Positions 1 through 10,435 of a stretch of DNA of 64,000 bases are shown here, in pieces. Both the position numbers and the translations under genes were made by a program. The number at the start of each line of letters is the position of its first letter. Positions within the stretch are counted from its first letter, which is position 1. The notes under the pieces are model-generated. The model saw nothing but the letters and a program-made list of their open reading frames with translations, searched no databases and had not been told where the DNA came from. The stretch is from Euphorbia lathyris (lineage: Eukaryota; Streptophyta; Magnoliopsida; Malpighiales; Euphorbiaceae): contig NC_088911.1 of NCBI RefSeq assembly GCF_963576675.1, positions 74,801,256-74,865,255 of the forward strand, in the 5' to 3' direction.

Positions 1-1
1 T

Positions 2-2077
2 CTGAGTAAGAAGTTCCTGGAGTACGAGCTCAGGTACAACATGATCGAAAAGACGTGTGTGGCAGTAGTATGGCTAACAAAGAAACTACGGCACTATTTT
101 CAATCATATAAAGTGATTATTATTTCTCGGATGGACCCCGTAAAGTATCTGTACCGAACTCCGTCTTTGACAGGGAAATTAGCCCGATGGTTACTACTTT
201 TATCCGAGTTTGACATTGAATATGTAACGAAGAAGGTTATCAAAGGGACGGCCGTGGCAGAGTTTCTGGCCAACCAACCTCTGAATGCAGAAGAGGAAGA
301 GATAAATTATGATTTCCCCGATGAGCACTTAAACGCAATTGAAGTTATACCATGGAAAATGTTCTTCGACGGAGCAGTTAATTCGAATGGAGCCGGAGTT
401 GGAGTACTACTTATTTCACCAGAGGGAGAAAGAATCTCGATGGCCAAGAAGTTGTCATTCCCTCTTACCAATAATATGGCCGAATATGAAGCGTGCATTT
501 ATGGCTTAGAGTCACTAGCAGCACTGGGAGCATCATATGTCGAAATTTGGGGTGACTCCAAGTTGATCATCGAACAGGCACAAGGAAACTGGGAAGTGAG
601 GGAAGAAAGGCTACGTCCATATCTAGATCAGCTAGAAGGGTTGGCACAAAGATTCAAGGAGTGTCGTTTCTATCACATTCCTCGAGCGCAGAACCAGGCG
701 GCGGATGCTTTAGCCACTTTGGTGTCAGTTTGGGACAACCCCCGGAACCTTGCCTCGAAACCGTTGGTATTGAGGAGATCTCACAAACCATGCTATGAGG
801 ATGTAATGCTGTTAGGGGCAGATGAAAAACCGTGGTATTTCGATATCGTGAACTTCATGAAGCATGGAACATATCCGGCAGAGTCAGAACCGAGGGATCA
901 AGCTGTGATTAGAAGGTTAGCTCGGCAGTTCGTCATCCGCAATGACTTACTTTACAAAAGGCACATCGATGGGTTACAACTAAGGTGCTTGAATGCGGGA
1001 GAAGCCCGCGAGGCAATGGAATCAGTACATTCAGGAATTTGCGGGGCCAATATGGGAGGAGCAGTGTTAGCCAAGAAAATCATCAGACAAGGCTTCTATT
1101 GGCTCACCATGGAAAGAGATTGTAGCGAGTATGCGAAGAAATGCCACGATTGTCAAATCCACGGCGATTGTAGCCATCTTCCAGCCATGGAATTACATGT
1201 GTTAGCACCTATTTGGCCATTCGCGGCTTGGGGCATTGACATCATTGGTGAGGTAAGGCCTAATGCTTCAAACGGGTACAAGTTTATTGCGGTCGCCATC
1301 GATTATTTCACCAAGTGGGTAGAGGCAGAATCGTTTAGCAAATTGGGATCCAAGCAGATGAGAAAGTTCATTGAGAAACACTTGATCACCAGGTTCGGAG
1401 TGCCTCATCACATGATCACAGATAATGGGGTCCAGTTTCAGGGGGAAGTAAGAAGTCTATTCCGAGAATATGGCATTGAACATCACAGATCTTCTCCGTA
1501 CCGTCCACAAGCTAATGGGGCAGTAGAAGCAGCTAATAAGAATCTTAAGAGGATTCTCGTAAAAATGGTGGAATCACATCGGAATTGGCATGAGCAGCTC
1601 CCACTCGCATTATGGGCTTATCGCACGACAGTCAGAACCTCGACTGGGGCGACGCCATTCTCCTTGGTATACGGAACAGAAGCAGTCCTGCCGATTGAGA
1701 TCGAAAAGCGATCGTTGAGAATCGCAGTGGAAGCAGAAATCCCCGAGACGGAATGGGTGAAGAAGCGATATGAGCAGTTGGCTTTGGTTGACGAGAAAAG
1801 GATGGAAGCCCTTTACCATGTACAGTTATATCAAAGAAGGATGGCTCGAGCTTTCAATAAAAAGGTTAAGACCAGTCCTATCAAAGAAGGAGATTTGGTG
1901 CTGAAACAGATTCGTGTGACGCACACCGACCCTAGGGGCAAGTTTAAACCTAACTAGGAAGGGCCATTCGTCGTGAAGAAGATACTAAGCAAAGGAGCGG
2001 TGAAGTTAACTAAAATGGACAGCATGGAATTCTCCGAACCTACCAACCTGGATAGGCTTAAGAAATACTTTTCGTAA
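2..2077 (+). pseudogene. pol: Ty3/gypsy pol C-terminal part: RNase H, second RNase H, integrase
   Basis: The frame is already open at base 2, so the protein enters from the left. Counting from the ATG at 41, residues 1-70 are the end of the first RNase H. Residues about 105-235 are a second, plant-type RNase H (FDGAVNSNGAGVG, NNMAEYEA, GDSKLIIEQ, QAADALA). Residues about 325-640 are integrase, with the zinc-binding region (VHSGICGAN, CHDCQIH), the core D at WGIDIIG, the D at ITDNG and the E at NGAVEAANK. The zinc region has Asn where the second His is usual. TAG at 1955-1957 replaces what should be the conserved Trp of the C-terminal domain; the frame then continues with EGPFVVKK to a TAA at 2075-2077. 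The double RNase H points to the Tat lineage. It converges with the antisense gene at 2536. Confidence 0.92.
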
Positions 2078-2535
2078 AAAAAAAAGAGAAAAAGAAAGAA
2101 AAATTCCCGATAGGTTGAAAACCCGCAAAGGGCGACCTATGCAACAATAAGGGAAATCCCAATGGGTGAAAACCCGAAAGGGCACTCATTTAAAAATTCC
2201 GGGATAGTAAAAGGAGAGGAGAAAAATCGCCGGGATCCGAAAACCGAAAGGCGAGTCCTGGTAACAATAGTTATAACTTGAGCAGTTACAAAAACAATGT
2301 ATAAGAGGCTAAGTATTTCTGTTGTTTGTAAATAAATAAATGCATGAATATATTTGACGAGAATGATTGGAATCATCACAATCTACTGAATGTATGGTAA
2401 TATGAATCATGAGTTATACATTTCCTATCTTACTGTTCACAAAAAAAAACCTACCTACTATCCACCCCACTCCCTATACATCAGCTATACATCGGGGTAA
2501 CTCTAATGAAAACTACAAAGCAATACATAATAAGC
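2078..2535 (+). repeat. Three tandem stem-loops between pol and the antisense gene
   Basis: Three related motifs follow the pol stop: 2110-2140 (ATAGGT pairs with ACCTAT), 2161-2190 (AATGGGTG against CACTCATT) and 2230-2261 (CCGGGA against TCCTGG). Each encloses a core like GAAAACCCGCAAAGGGCG. They lie in the gap where plus-strand pol transcription meets minus-strand transcription of the antisense gene. The rest of the gap (2262-2535) is AT-rich with no gene. A role in RNA 3'-end formation is a guess. Confidence 0.7.
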
Positions 2536-2629
2536 CTAATATGGAGGGAAGTCCCAGTAGGCCTCAAACCCCCTCAAATGCGATGCCCGCTCCGCAAATA
2601 AGGTCTCCTCGGTAACTCGGAGCCTCTCC

Positions 2630-2765
2630 TCAGCAACTCGTGCTCTCTCCTCGGCAGCGAGGCATCTTGTGGTCTCAACATGCACCCTCTCCTCGGCAGT
2701 GAGACGTCCAATCGTCTCATCACGCGCCCTCTCCTCAACGATAAGACGTCCAGCAGTCTCCCTCC
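2630..2765 (-). repeat. 42-bp coding repeats in the last PMD exon
   Basis: About three and a half copies of a 42-bp unit (14 codons) encode variants of GRLTAEERVHVETT. They form the heptad-rich coiled-coil tail of the antisense protein and all remain in frame. Confidence 0.75.
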
Positions 2766-4984
2766 GCATCACCTCCGACCAGTGGTCGTTCCGCTCTTGG
2801 TACACCTGGCCAACCCTGGTATCGGCCTCCCGCACCGACTCACTCCGTCTTCGCTCATGGGCGTGAAGATCGCTCTAAAAAGGAACAAAAAAAAGAAGAA
2901 AAACAGATGTGAAAAAAAGAAAAAAAAAAGCAGCATAGGCAAGAACAGAAATCATACATACATGCATGCATTCCACTACACTAAAATAAAGTAAGGATAA
3001 ATACCAGGTGATCGGCACAACGCAAGCTGAGGCGGTCTCGGAGGTAACAGGACAGTCCCACATAATCTGTACAGGTCTCTCTCGTAGTTAGAGAAGCGTC
3101 TAAAGGATCAAATGGGACCCTCGAGGTAAAGATAGAAGGAGTCGCCTCGACCCCCGCATAAGCTGCCCCAGACTCATCGTAACAAACCGTGGCAAAATCT
3201 CTCCCGTAGTCCGGTACGGGCACGCCTAGGGAAGACCTCTCCGGTCGGGCGGCACTGGAGGACTCGCCGACATAGTAGGCTGGCTCGTCTACGGATGTCT
3301 GAGCTCGAGTACCATCAAAGAAGTCCGACAAATGAGCACTCCTCCAGGACCCCTCCTGCAAATAAAAACACAATAAATACCGCTAACCATCTCATGAATA
3401 AAAGGTAAAAAGCGGAATCACTTACCGGGACCTCCTCCTAACCTAAGACTGCCGCGACAGCCTCCCTCGAAAATACGTCTGCCACCGGATCCACCTCCAT
3501 CGCTACCGCCGGGGCATCCCTCATGCTCAACAGAGTCGATAGGTAGGGATCACGGCCCCCGGCATGAACCCACACCTCTCTACCGACAAACCGACGGGTC
3601 AAGTCCTGACGGATGACCGATAGGGGCATGGTCCGCACCGCGAACATGGAAACGGGAATCTCGCTCGGTGTCTAGTGTGCGTCACTAACCCCGGTGATGC
3701 CTCGGTCCCCCAAATACCATGCCCGCACGCAGGGGCCGGTGAGCACGCACTGCTGCTCCTGGATCACAGATACATACATGTAATCGGGACCGAAGTCAAG
3801 GTCGTCCCACCTGAACTTAATCTAAAAAAAAAAACACAAAGAGAAAGTCAGAACGGTTCAAACAAGAATCTAGCACGACTAGACGACATCTACCTGTCCC
3901 AGGGTCCGCGAGTCAATCCAATCTAGGAGCCGCGCCACCGTCTATCTCCTCTCGGCGCCTAGGTCAAAATCTCTCCATCGGGTCATGAGAGGGAGCCTCG
4001 GTACTCGTGGCCGAGGCCGAGACTGGCTGGGAAGAATCCGCCTCTCATACGCCCAAACCTGCGGTAAAAACAAAGATTATAAGTGTGAAAAGCGCAAAGA
4101 AGATAAAATGGGCGAGTCAGGGGCGCGTCACGTACCAGCAGGGCAAAGGTGTAAGCACCGAAGTCCTTGCGCTTCCGGCAAGTCAGATCCAAAAATTTAT
4201 ATAGAAAGGCTAGACCTGCCCCCGCCCAATCATAGGAAGCCGCCGTATCCAAATCACTGAGTGCCTGAATAAGACCCGTGTGTACCTTTCCGCCCTTGGT
4301 GCGGAAAATCGTCTCGCTCAGAGTATACACTAAGAAACTACGAACTGCCAAGTCAGTATCGTCTGTCTCGCAAAAATCCCGGCGACTCAAAAGGCTCGCA
4401 GTAGAAATAAACTTCGCCGGAGTAGATCTGGCGCCTGGACAAACTCCCGGCCCAATCAAAGCAGCAAGCCTAGCGAGGTCAACCCGCGGTCGCATCAGGT
4501 CAAAATGAAAGGGAACTGGAGTGCTGCTCCCCCGTAGCCCCGTCAACAAAGAGAAATCTCTGGGCGAGATGGTCATCTCCCCAAAGGAAAGATGGAAGGT
4601 GTGGGTCGAGTCAACCCACCGCTCGCATAAGGCACGTAGGCCAAAACGATCACACACCCCGTTGGTGCGGGGCAGCGCTGAAATAAAGGGCTCGAAGCCC
4701 AACTCGCGCACACGGGCTCTCGTCGCGGCGCCTAGCCTAGCATACCACGAATGAATCTCGGCCGTAGTCCCGGAAATCTCGATGAACTAGAAAGAACAAG
4801 ACAGGAAAATTTAAATATGATTCCTAAAGCGTACGATTGATGAAAACGTGTTAAGACTAGGTATTCTTTCATTATCTAACCTAGAGACATCTGGTCAATT
4901 AGGGCCAACTTTCTATAAAAGTCTCTCCTTTAGGGTCGCTCATGTAAGGTTTAGTTAATTCTTTAATCCACTCTCGTCCGCATT

Positions 4985-5275
4985 GACAAGGAGCATAGGT
5001 TAAGTTTACTATTCACGTGCATTAGTTAAGTTTTCACTATTCACGTTTTTTTAATATTCACGTGCACTATTCACGTTTTTACTATTCACGTGCATTAGTT
5101 AAGTTTTCACTATTCATGTTTTTACTATTCACATTCACTATTCACATTTTTTACTATTCACGTGCACTATTCACATGCATTAGTTAAGTTTTACTATTCA
5201 CATGCATTAGTTACGTTTTCACTATTCACGTGCACTATTCACGTTTTTACTATTCACGTTATTTTTACTGTTAGC
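4985..5275. repeat. CACGTG-containing minisatellite in intron 1 of the antisense gene
   Basis: Imperfect repeats of ACTATTCACGTTTTT and ACTATTCACGTGCATTAG alternate across about 290 bp. The array lies wholly in the 694-bp first intron (5480-4787) of the PMD gene. Several copies contain CACGTG, the E-box/G-box core. Confidence 0.75.
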
Positions 5276-5677
5276 ATGCAGGAATTCGCAGGGTTACTAC
5301 TCACATGCATATAACGCGCGTTCGTACACAGAAACAAACAAGTGTTACTTGTAAGTGAAGAAATTCATGTTTTCTAGCTAAAGTCCTCTAAGGCAATCTA
5401 AAAGTTAGCATGCAAATCATGTTCGAATAGGAATACTAAAGCCTAGAATTCGAATCAAACAAAAGTGAGAAATCACTTACCTCGTTGCAGCGTGACCGGC
5501 TCAGATGCGTCTCAGGGTCGTGGAAATGGTCCACTCTATCCAGGTTCACATAAACCTCATCCATGCCTTTCGTGCCATCGCATTCATCCAAATCCATCCC
5601 GAGGATAATCCAAATCAAAGTCTAGAGAGAGAAAGAAGAGAGAGAAGGTGTGGGGTTGAAATGAAACCCCACCACCT

Positions 5678-5685
5678 TATATAGG
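5678..5685 (-). promoter_or_regulatory. TATA box of the antisense PMD gene
   Basis: On the minus strand TATATAAGG lies about 80 bp before the ATG at 5597. The 5' leader between them is rich in CT runs (TTCTCTCTCTT), common in plant leaders. This supports independent expression of the gene from its own promoter, not from the LTR. Confidence 0.6.
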
Positions 5686-6032
5686 AAGAGGGAATGGCAT
5701 TCCCGTAAATACCGAAAAGGTACGATTTGACATAAAGGTAAAAAGTAAATAATTATTTACCAGGTGCACAGACCTCTGATTTGCAGTCCGTTTCAGCCTG
5801 CATTTCTCCCAGACAGCAACCAATACTGTCAAGATATGAACTCCAGACAACAGCTAAGTTTTACAGAACAGTGACACCAGTCAAAATACAGACAACAGTC
5901 AACAGAAAAATAATCATTAGTCTATATCATTCTAGACCAAAACACGTTCCCATTAAACCTCCGAGACACTAGCTCCAGACAATGGTGTTTTAAAAGAATT
6001 CAGAATCGTTAGAAAGAACTTTTCTGCCCTTG
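5686..6032. other. Upstream region of antisense gene, no coding sign
   Basis: No gene or strong repeat. AACAG and CAGAC words are frequent at 5800-5910. Presumably upstream regulatory DNA of the antisense gene and part of the element's 3' untranslated region. Confidence 0.5.
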
Positions 6033-6731
6033 AGCCATCTTACCTACGGTTCACAACCGAGGTAACTTTTTAGCCATCTTACCTACGGTTCACGACCGAG
6101 GTAGCTTTTTAGCCATCTTACCTACGGTTCACAACCGAGGTAGCTTTTTAGCCATCTTACCTACGGTTCACGACCGAGGTAGCTTTTTAGCCATCTTACC
6201 TACGGTTCACGACCGAGGTAGCTTTTTAGCCAACTTACCTACGGTTCACAACCGAGGTAGCTTTTTAGCCATCTTACCTATGGTTCATGACCGAGGTAGC
6301 TTTTTCTTACCTGCGGTTCACGATCGAGGTAGCTTTTTCGCCATCATACCTACGGTTCACGACCGAGGTAGGTTTTTAGCCATCTTACCTACGGTTCACG
6401 ACCGAGGTAGCTTTTTAGCCATCTTACCTACGGTTCACGACCGAGGTAGCTCTTTAGCCATCTTACCTACGGTTCACGACCGAGGTAGCTCTTTAGCCAT
6501 CTTACCTACAGTTCACGACCGAGGTAGCTTTTTAGCCATCTTACCTACGGTCCACGACCGAGGTAGCTTTTTAGCCATCTTACCTACGGTCCACGACCGA
6601 GGTAGCTTTTTAGCCATCTTACCTACGGTTCACGATCGAGGTAGCTTTTTAGCCATCTTACCTACGGTCCACGACCGAGGTAGCTTTTTAGCCATCTTAC
6701 CTACGGTCCACGACCGAGGTTGCTTTTGAGC
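6033..6731. repeat. 39-bp tandem repeat in the 3' untranslated region of element 1
   Basis: About 18 copies of a 39-bp unit that begins AGCCATCTTACCTACGG and ends GAGGTAGCTTTTT, one of them shortened near 6305. Within each unit ACCTACGGT and ACCGAGGT can pair around TCACG. Because 39 is a multiple of three, a repetitive frame stays open, but it is not a gene. Tandem repeats at this place are known in Tat/Ogre elements and are thought to seed satellites. Confidence 0.93.
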
Positions 6732-6977
6732 CATTCTTACCCATAGTCAACATACGCTAGATTCCGAGAGAAAAACATCCACCGACGGCCGATTTAGAGG
6801 CAAGACTGGAAAGAATCGACAAACAACACCGGAGCGCGCAGCGCGAAGGTCAGGTATTCTCCCTCCTACTCTTTACGTGTCTTTTACTTTTTATATGTTT
6901 TACATTGCATGTGTGCGTTAGCAAAAAACGTTTTCAAAACACACACATCACTGTCAAAATAGCAAAGTAGGGGCAAT
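6732..6977 (+). other. 3' end of element 1 with polypurine tract
   Basis: Unique sequence leading to AAAGTAGGGGCAAT (about 6964-6977) directly before the TG of the LTR. The same arrangement (AGAGGGGGCAAT then TG) precedes the 3' LTR of element 6. Plus-strand priming is the expected role. Confidence 0.7.
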
Positions 6978-7124
6978 TGTAGACACCGAGTCGGAGGACC
7001 TGTGACGAAAACCTGAAAACAAGACGGTTGAAGCGATTGATTCCAAAAGTTTTGAAAAAACAAAAAATATATAAAGAATGATAAGTACATAATAAAGAAG
7101 AAAGAGTTATGGCGGGTCGCTGTT

Positions 7125-7640
7125 GCCAATGGGGTGGCTCGCGAATGCTTAGCGGCATCCGATGTGCGATCGACGACAGTCGGACGCCCGCTCGACGGCG
7201 CGGGGCGCGCGCTCGACGTCCGTCGGATGCACGCATCCAACCACAAGTGGCGCGCGCTCGACGTCCGAGCGATGCACGGGTCCGGTGGCGCGGAGCGCGC
7301 TCTCGTCGGCCACGGGGCGTGTGCTCCCGGCAGCGCGGAACGCGCGTTCAACGGCCACGACGCGTGGGTGCCCGACGGCACCGAACGCACGCTCGAAGGC
7401 CGCAGGGCGTGCGCGCCCGACGGCGCGAGACGCGCCCCGGAGGCCGTTGGGCGAGCACCCACCGACGTTGGGCGAACGCCCAACGGCGGTTGGGCGCGCG
7501 CGCCCAACCTTGCGTTGGGCGCTCGCCCAACACTGTTGGGCGATAGCCCAACGTGAGGTTGGGCGGCCGCCCAACATGCCTTGGGCGGCCGCCCAACCCC
7601 CTTGGGCGACGCCCGATTCTTTTCGGGCGTCGCCCATTCC
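7125..7640. repeat. GC-rich palindrome block in the U3 of element 1
   Basis: Dense GCGCGCTCGACG-type repeats (7160-7440) pass into nested palindromes such as TTGGGCGGCCGCCCAAC and TTGGGCGAGCGCCCAAC (7440-7620). Frames stay open on both strands only because of base composition. The block ends just before the TATA box. Confidence 0.85.
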
Positions 7641-7658
7641 GCCGGGGATCCGTTTGCC

Positions 7659-7667
7659 TATAAAAGG
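7659..7667 (+). promoter_or_regulatory. TATA box of the element 1 LTR
   Basis: CTATAAAAGG lies downstream of the GC-rich block and is followed by the inverted pair GGATCC (7646-7651 and 7671-7676). Transcript start would be about 30 bases downstream. Confidence 0.7.
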
Positions 7668-8344
7668 CACGGATCCCCATGCATTTGAAAAAAAAGAAGG
7701 ATTCTTTGGAGCTTTCTCACTCTAAACATTTTTAGAGAGAGAAAGTCAATTTTTTGGAGAAAATATTTTTTTTCCCAAAAAAATCCAAATTTTCCCAAAG
7801 TTAAATTTTTACGAAAAAAATACAAAAAAACGGAAAATCACGACTCGTGGAATCAATCGGCTTCGACTGTCAAATACCGAACTTGAGGTATTATCCGAGG
7901 ACTAGACTCGTTTTATTTTATTTAATTTATTTCTTTTCCTTTATTTATTTTTATGTTATAATTTTATTTATTTTGTCATTTATTTATTTATCACGTTTTA
8001 TTTAATTTTTCGTATTTATTTAATTCTCGTCTCTTGTTAGATAAACGTTCGGTTTTGTTTTGAAGTTAAAAACCTCGTTTCGATATCCCAATACGAACCG
8101 TGATCCGATTAAAAGGTAGTTCGGGTATCGAAAACGTTGTAATTATAAGTTTTAACTAAAAAATTTTCCAAATAATGTTTTAAAATAAAAACGTCGTTTT
8201 AGGAACTTCCGTTATTGACTATGATCCATTTTTGGTAGTTCGAAAATCCAAAACGATTGAGTTAGACTTAATTTAAAGCTTTTGAATAAATCTGGAAACA
8301 ATTGGAGTGCTGCTGTAATTTTCCGTTTCTGTCACTAATTGCTG

Positions 8345-8371
8345 TTTACCGACGGATTTTCCGTCGGTAAA
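8345..8371. other. Perfect 12-bp hairpin in the LTR
   Basis: TTTACCGACGGA pairs exactly with TCCGTCGGTAAA around a 3-nt loop, in AT-rich LTR sequence downstream of the TATA box, so it should be transcribed. Confidence 0.75.
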
Positions 8372-10030
8372 TCTGCTGGAATGTAAAAAATGCTGTTTTG
8401 GTCCCTGTTTCTTAACTTTTAAGCTTTTGGTCCTTTGTATATATATGTGTATTTATGTAATATATATTTTCAAACTATTTTTAGACATTTGATACATATA
8501 GTTATTTAGAATGTTTATATATCTTTTTTTTTATTTTATTTTAAATATAAGTATATGTATATATATCTTTTCTTTTCTTTTTCCTTTACTTAAAGGGTAA
8601 TGAATTTTATTTTAAAATGATATTTACTTGGGTGTTTTAAAAGTAATTAATTTATAGATATTTTGTGGATAAATGGATATTATTTTGATATTTAAACTAC
8701 ATTATGTATGTATATATATATAGTTTTGGACTATTTGGGCTATATTAGTTATTATTAGATAAAACTATTTTGGGGATAAATAATATTTTCTTATTTAGAG
8801 GTTTTATTTATTATTTTCACATATTTAAAGTAAACATGTATTATACTTAGTATTTTCATTATTATTCCTTATATATGTATTATATGGTATCTCTTCACTT
8901 ATCCTTATTTCATGTTTCCTTTTTTGGCTAAAATGTAAATATATACCTATATTATTTTCTTTATTCTTTGGACATTTATGGGTCCATGTTTCAAATGGGC
9001 TTTATTTGGGAGTGAATTTTGATTTAATATGTTTATTGTTGTAATCATGACAAGTAAAGAGTCCATTGAGTGAAAAGGGGAAAATAAATCACAAAAAGAG
9101 TTTTCAATTTAATTATTTAAACTAATGGATTTTTAGAGGTTCCTAATGTAAATAAATAGTGTTTTCTTGACATTTCAAATCGTTTCTTAAAACACCACGT
9201 TTTAAAACCTTAGTCCGTTCCAACGATGGATTAAGCGAACCTTGTAATTAAAATCGTTTTCATTGTGAATAATAGAGTTTTTGAATCGTTTTCTTAAATG
9301 ATTTATATAAAATAAATTGACTTGTATGATTAACCACGTTTTCTTATTAAAGGTTTTTACCTTAACGTTTTCAAACACTCGAGTCGTTCCAACGGCGATT
9401 CGGGTGAACTTCATCAAACGGGGTTTTGAAACGTACCTAAATCGTTCCAACGGCGATTAAGGTGCGAACCATGTAAATGAACTCGTTTTGGGGAAATGAG
9501 TTAGTATAGAATTAACACGCAACACGAAATGTAAATCACGTTGTAAATAAATCAATTCTTCCTCCTTCCCCTCTCTTTTATATGTATATTGAACTGATGT
9601 AAATGAGTGATTCTTTACTAAAGTGGTTTTTCAATAATATATGCTCAAAACGGTTTTCAAAACGAGAAAGAAAAGGTTTCAAATGAATTTTAAACTTAAA
9701 GGAATATACGATTAGTCCGTTATCGCCTAACATGCTGAGTAGGAGGCCGGTGGTTCATAACCGGGCGATGTCGGCGTGCCTAGTAGCCTTTTTCCGGAAA
9801 GGAGCTAGCCTTCTCGGGTCGTACCTAAGTTTCCCGAACCCACACCGGTCTCCCGCAAGGGATCGGTGTTCATTTTCCCATTCGTGGGTGGCGACTCTTC
9901 CATATCTCCGAGCTCCGGTCCTGCCGAGCAGCTTGATTCCACGATTGGTTGCTTTCGGCGCCAATCACCGCTTACGTCGCCATGAGGTGTCCACCCCCCG
10001 GGAGATTAGGCTGCGGCACCTCGTCTAACA

Positions 10031-10094
10031 GGCGTATTTCCAGCTGGCGCATCCCGAGATCGATTTTACAGATCCGCAGTTCGCCGTTCCGGAC
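10031..10094 (+). pseudogene. Fragment of element 3 antisense gene between two insertions
   Basis: Sixty-four bases reading YFQLAHPEIDFTDPQFAVPD in the frame that continues at 16642 after element 2 is removed. It resembles the C-terminal part of the antisense gene of element 4, where HAAYEHGHQGLVL is followed by a proline-rich linker. The left side is cut by the end of element 1. Confidence 0.6.
10090..10094. repeat. Target-site duplication CGGAC, left copy (element 2)
   Basis: CGGAC directly precedes the TG of the 5' LTR of element 2; the right copy is 16642-16646, directly after the 3' LTR. Confidence 0.9.
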
Positions 10095-10435
10095 TGATAG
10101 GGGTCAAAAACCCCTATATTTGGGTACGGTTTTAGAACGGTTTTTAGCGTTATTTAGTTAATAAGCGAGCAATTCTCGCATTTAAATGCTTTTGTGTGAG
10201 TTAGTTAGAAATTGGAAATGTTTTATTTACTTTTCGTTGTTCAGGCTCGTTTTATGATCAATTTAGGCAAATACGGCCAAAATGGCATGCATATTATAAT
10301 TCCGTTATCTTTTGAAGCTAATTGATCCGTCAAAAGTGGCACCAAACGAAGCGTTTGCTCAAAATAAGCGATTGGCGGATCAATTTAGCCTTTGGACTAA
10401 TGTTGTTTGGAGTTTATGTGCGTGTGCAGGTTAAA

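Larger units (their letters stand above)
2536..5597 (-). pseudogene. Antisense plant mobile domain (PMD, aminotransferase-like) gene, six exons
   Basis: Exons on the minus strand: 5597-5481, 4786-4136, 4058-3894, 3821-3426, 3355-3005 and 2874-2536. All five introns are GT-AG and all fall between codons (phase 0). The product would be 672 codons. Residues about 20-400 match the PMD family of plant MAIN/MAIL1 proteins and of transposons: exon 2 has LSFGEMTISPRDFSLLTGL, exon 3 VWAYERRILPS, exon 4 RWDDLDFGPDYMYV. Exon 6 is coiled coil with 14-residue repeats around AEER. The ATG at 5597 is preceded by a TATA box. Three in-frame TAG codons (3944-3942, 3674-3672, 3440-3438) interrupt it; coding sense continues after each, and each fits an ancestral CAG. 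No other lesion is seen. The gene is antisense to pol. PMD proteins in hosts act in silencing and gene expression; the role inside a retrotransposon is unknown. Confidence 0.85.
1..10030 (+). mobile_element. Element 1: Tat-lineage Ty3/gypsy LTR retrotransposon, 3' part
   Basis: Seen: the last third of a gypsy pol (2-2077), an antisense spliced gene (5597-2536, minus), a 39-bp tandem repeat (6033-6731), a purine tract (6966-6977) and a long LTR starting TGTAGACACC at 6978. The LTR probably ends at 10030 with GTCTAACA, because these ends are imperfect inverted repeats (TGTAGAC and TGTTAGAC). Known: a second RNase H before integrase, antisense extra genes and tandem repeats in the 3' untranslated region are features of the Tat/Ogre lineage. 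Inferred: the element is inserted in the antisense gene of element 3, whose reading frame resumes at 10031; the TSD would be GGCGT, but its partner lies left of the window. The left LTR, gag, protease and most of RT are outside. Confidence 0.85.
6978..10030 (+). repeat. 3' LTR of element 1, about 3.05 kb
   Basis: The start at TGTAGACACC is clear from the purine tract before it. The end at 10030 rests on the inverted terminal match GTCTAACA and on the reading frame of element 3's antisense gene resuming immediately after. Contents: a GC-rich palindrome block (7125-7640), a TATA box (7659-7667), an AT-rich stretch (7700-9200), and a GC-rich end (9726-10030) with a hairpin at about 9841-9869. 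No left LTR is in the window to confirm the length. LTRs of several kb are usual for Tat/Ogre elements. Confidence 0.7.

Noticed and set aside
1955..1957. TAG in pol as a programmed read-through signal
   Set aside because: It replaces a conserved Trp near the C-terminus rather than lying at a gag/pol border, and similar TAGs occur at random places in neighbours; decay is simpler.
5436..5618. Start of the PMD gene at 5618
   Set aside because: That codon is TTG; the first ATG in frame is at 5597 and lies downstream of the TATA box.
6280..6729. Open frame of 149 codons with 13-residue repeats (VHDRGSFLAILPT)
   Set aside because: It follows from a 39-bp tandem repeat (a multiple of three) lying in a retrotransposon 3' UTR; no start context or family.
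6033..6731. Regular repeats that might suggest a CRISPR array
   Set aside because: Units are directly adjacent without unique spacers, and the sequence is from a plant nucleus.
6884..7725. Several overlapping Arg/Ala/Pro-rich open frames on both strands
   Set aside because: They come from GC-rich palindromes in the LTR U3; stops are rare in all frames because of composition.
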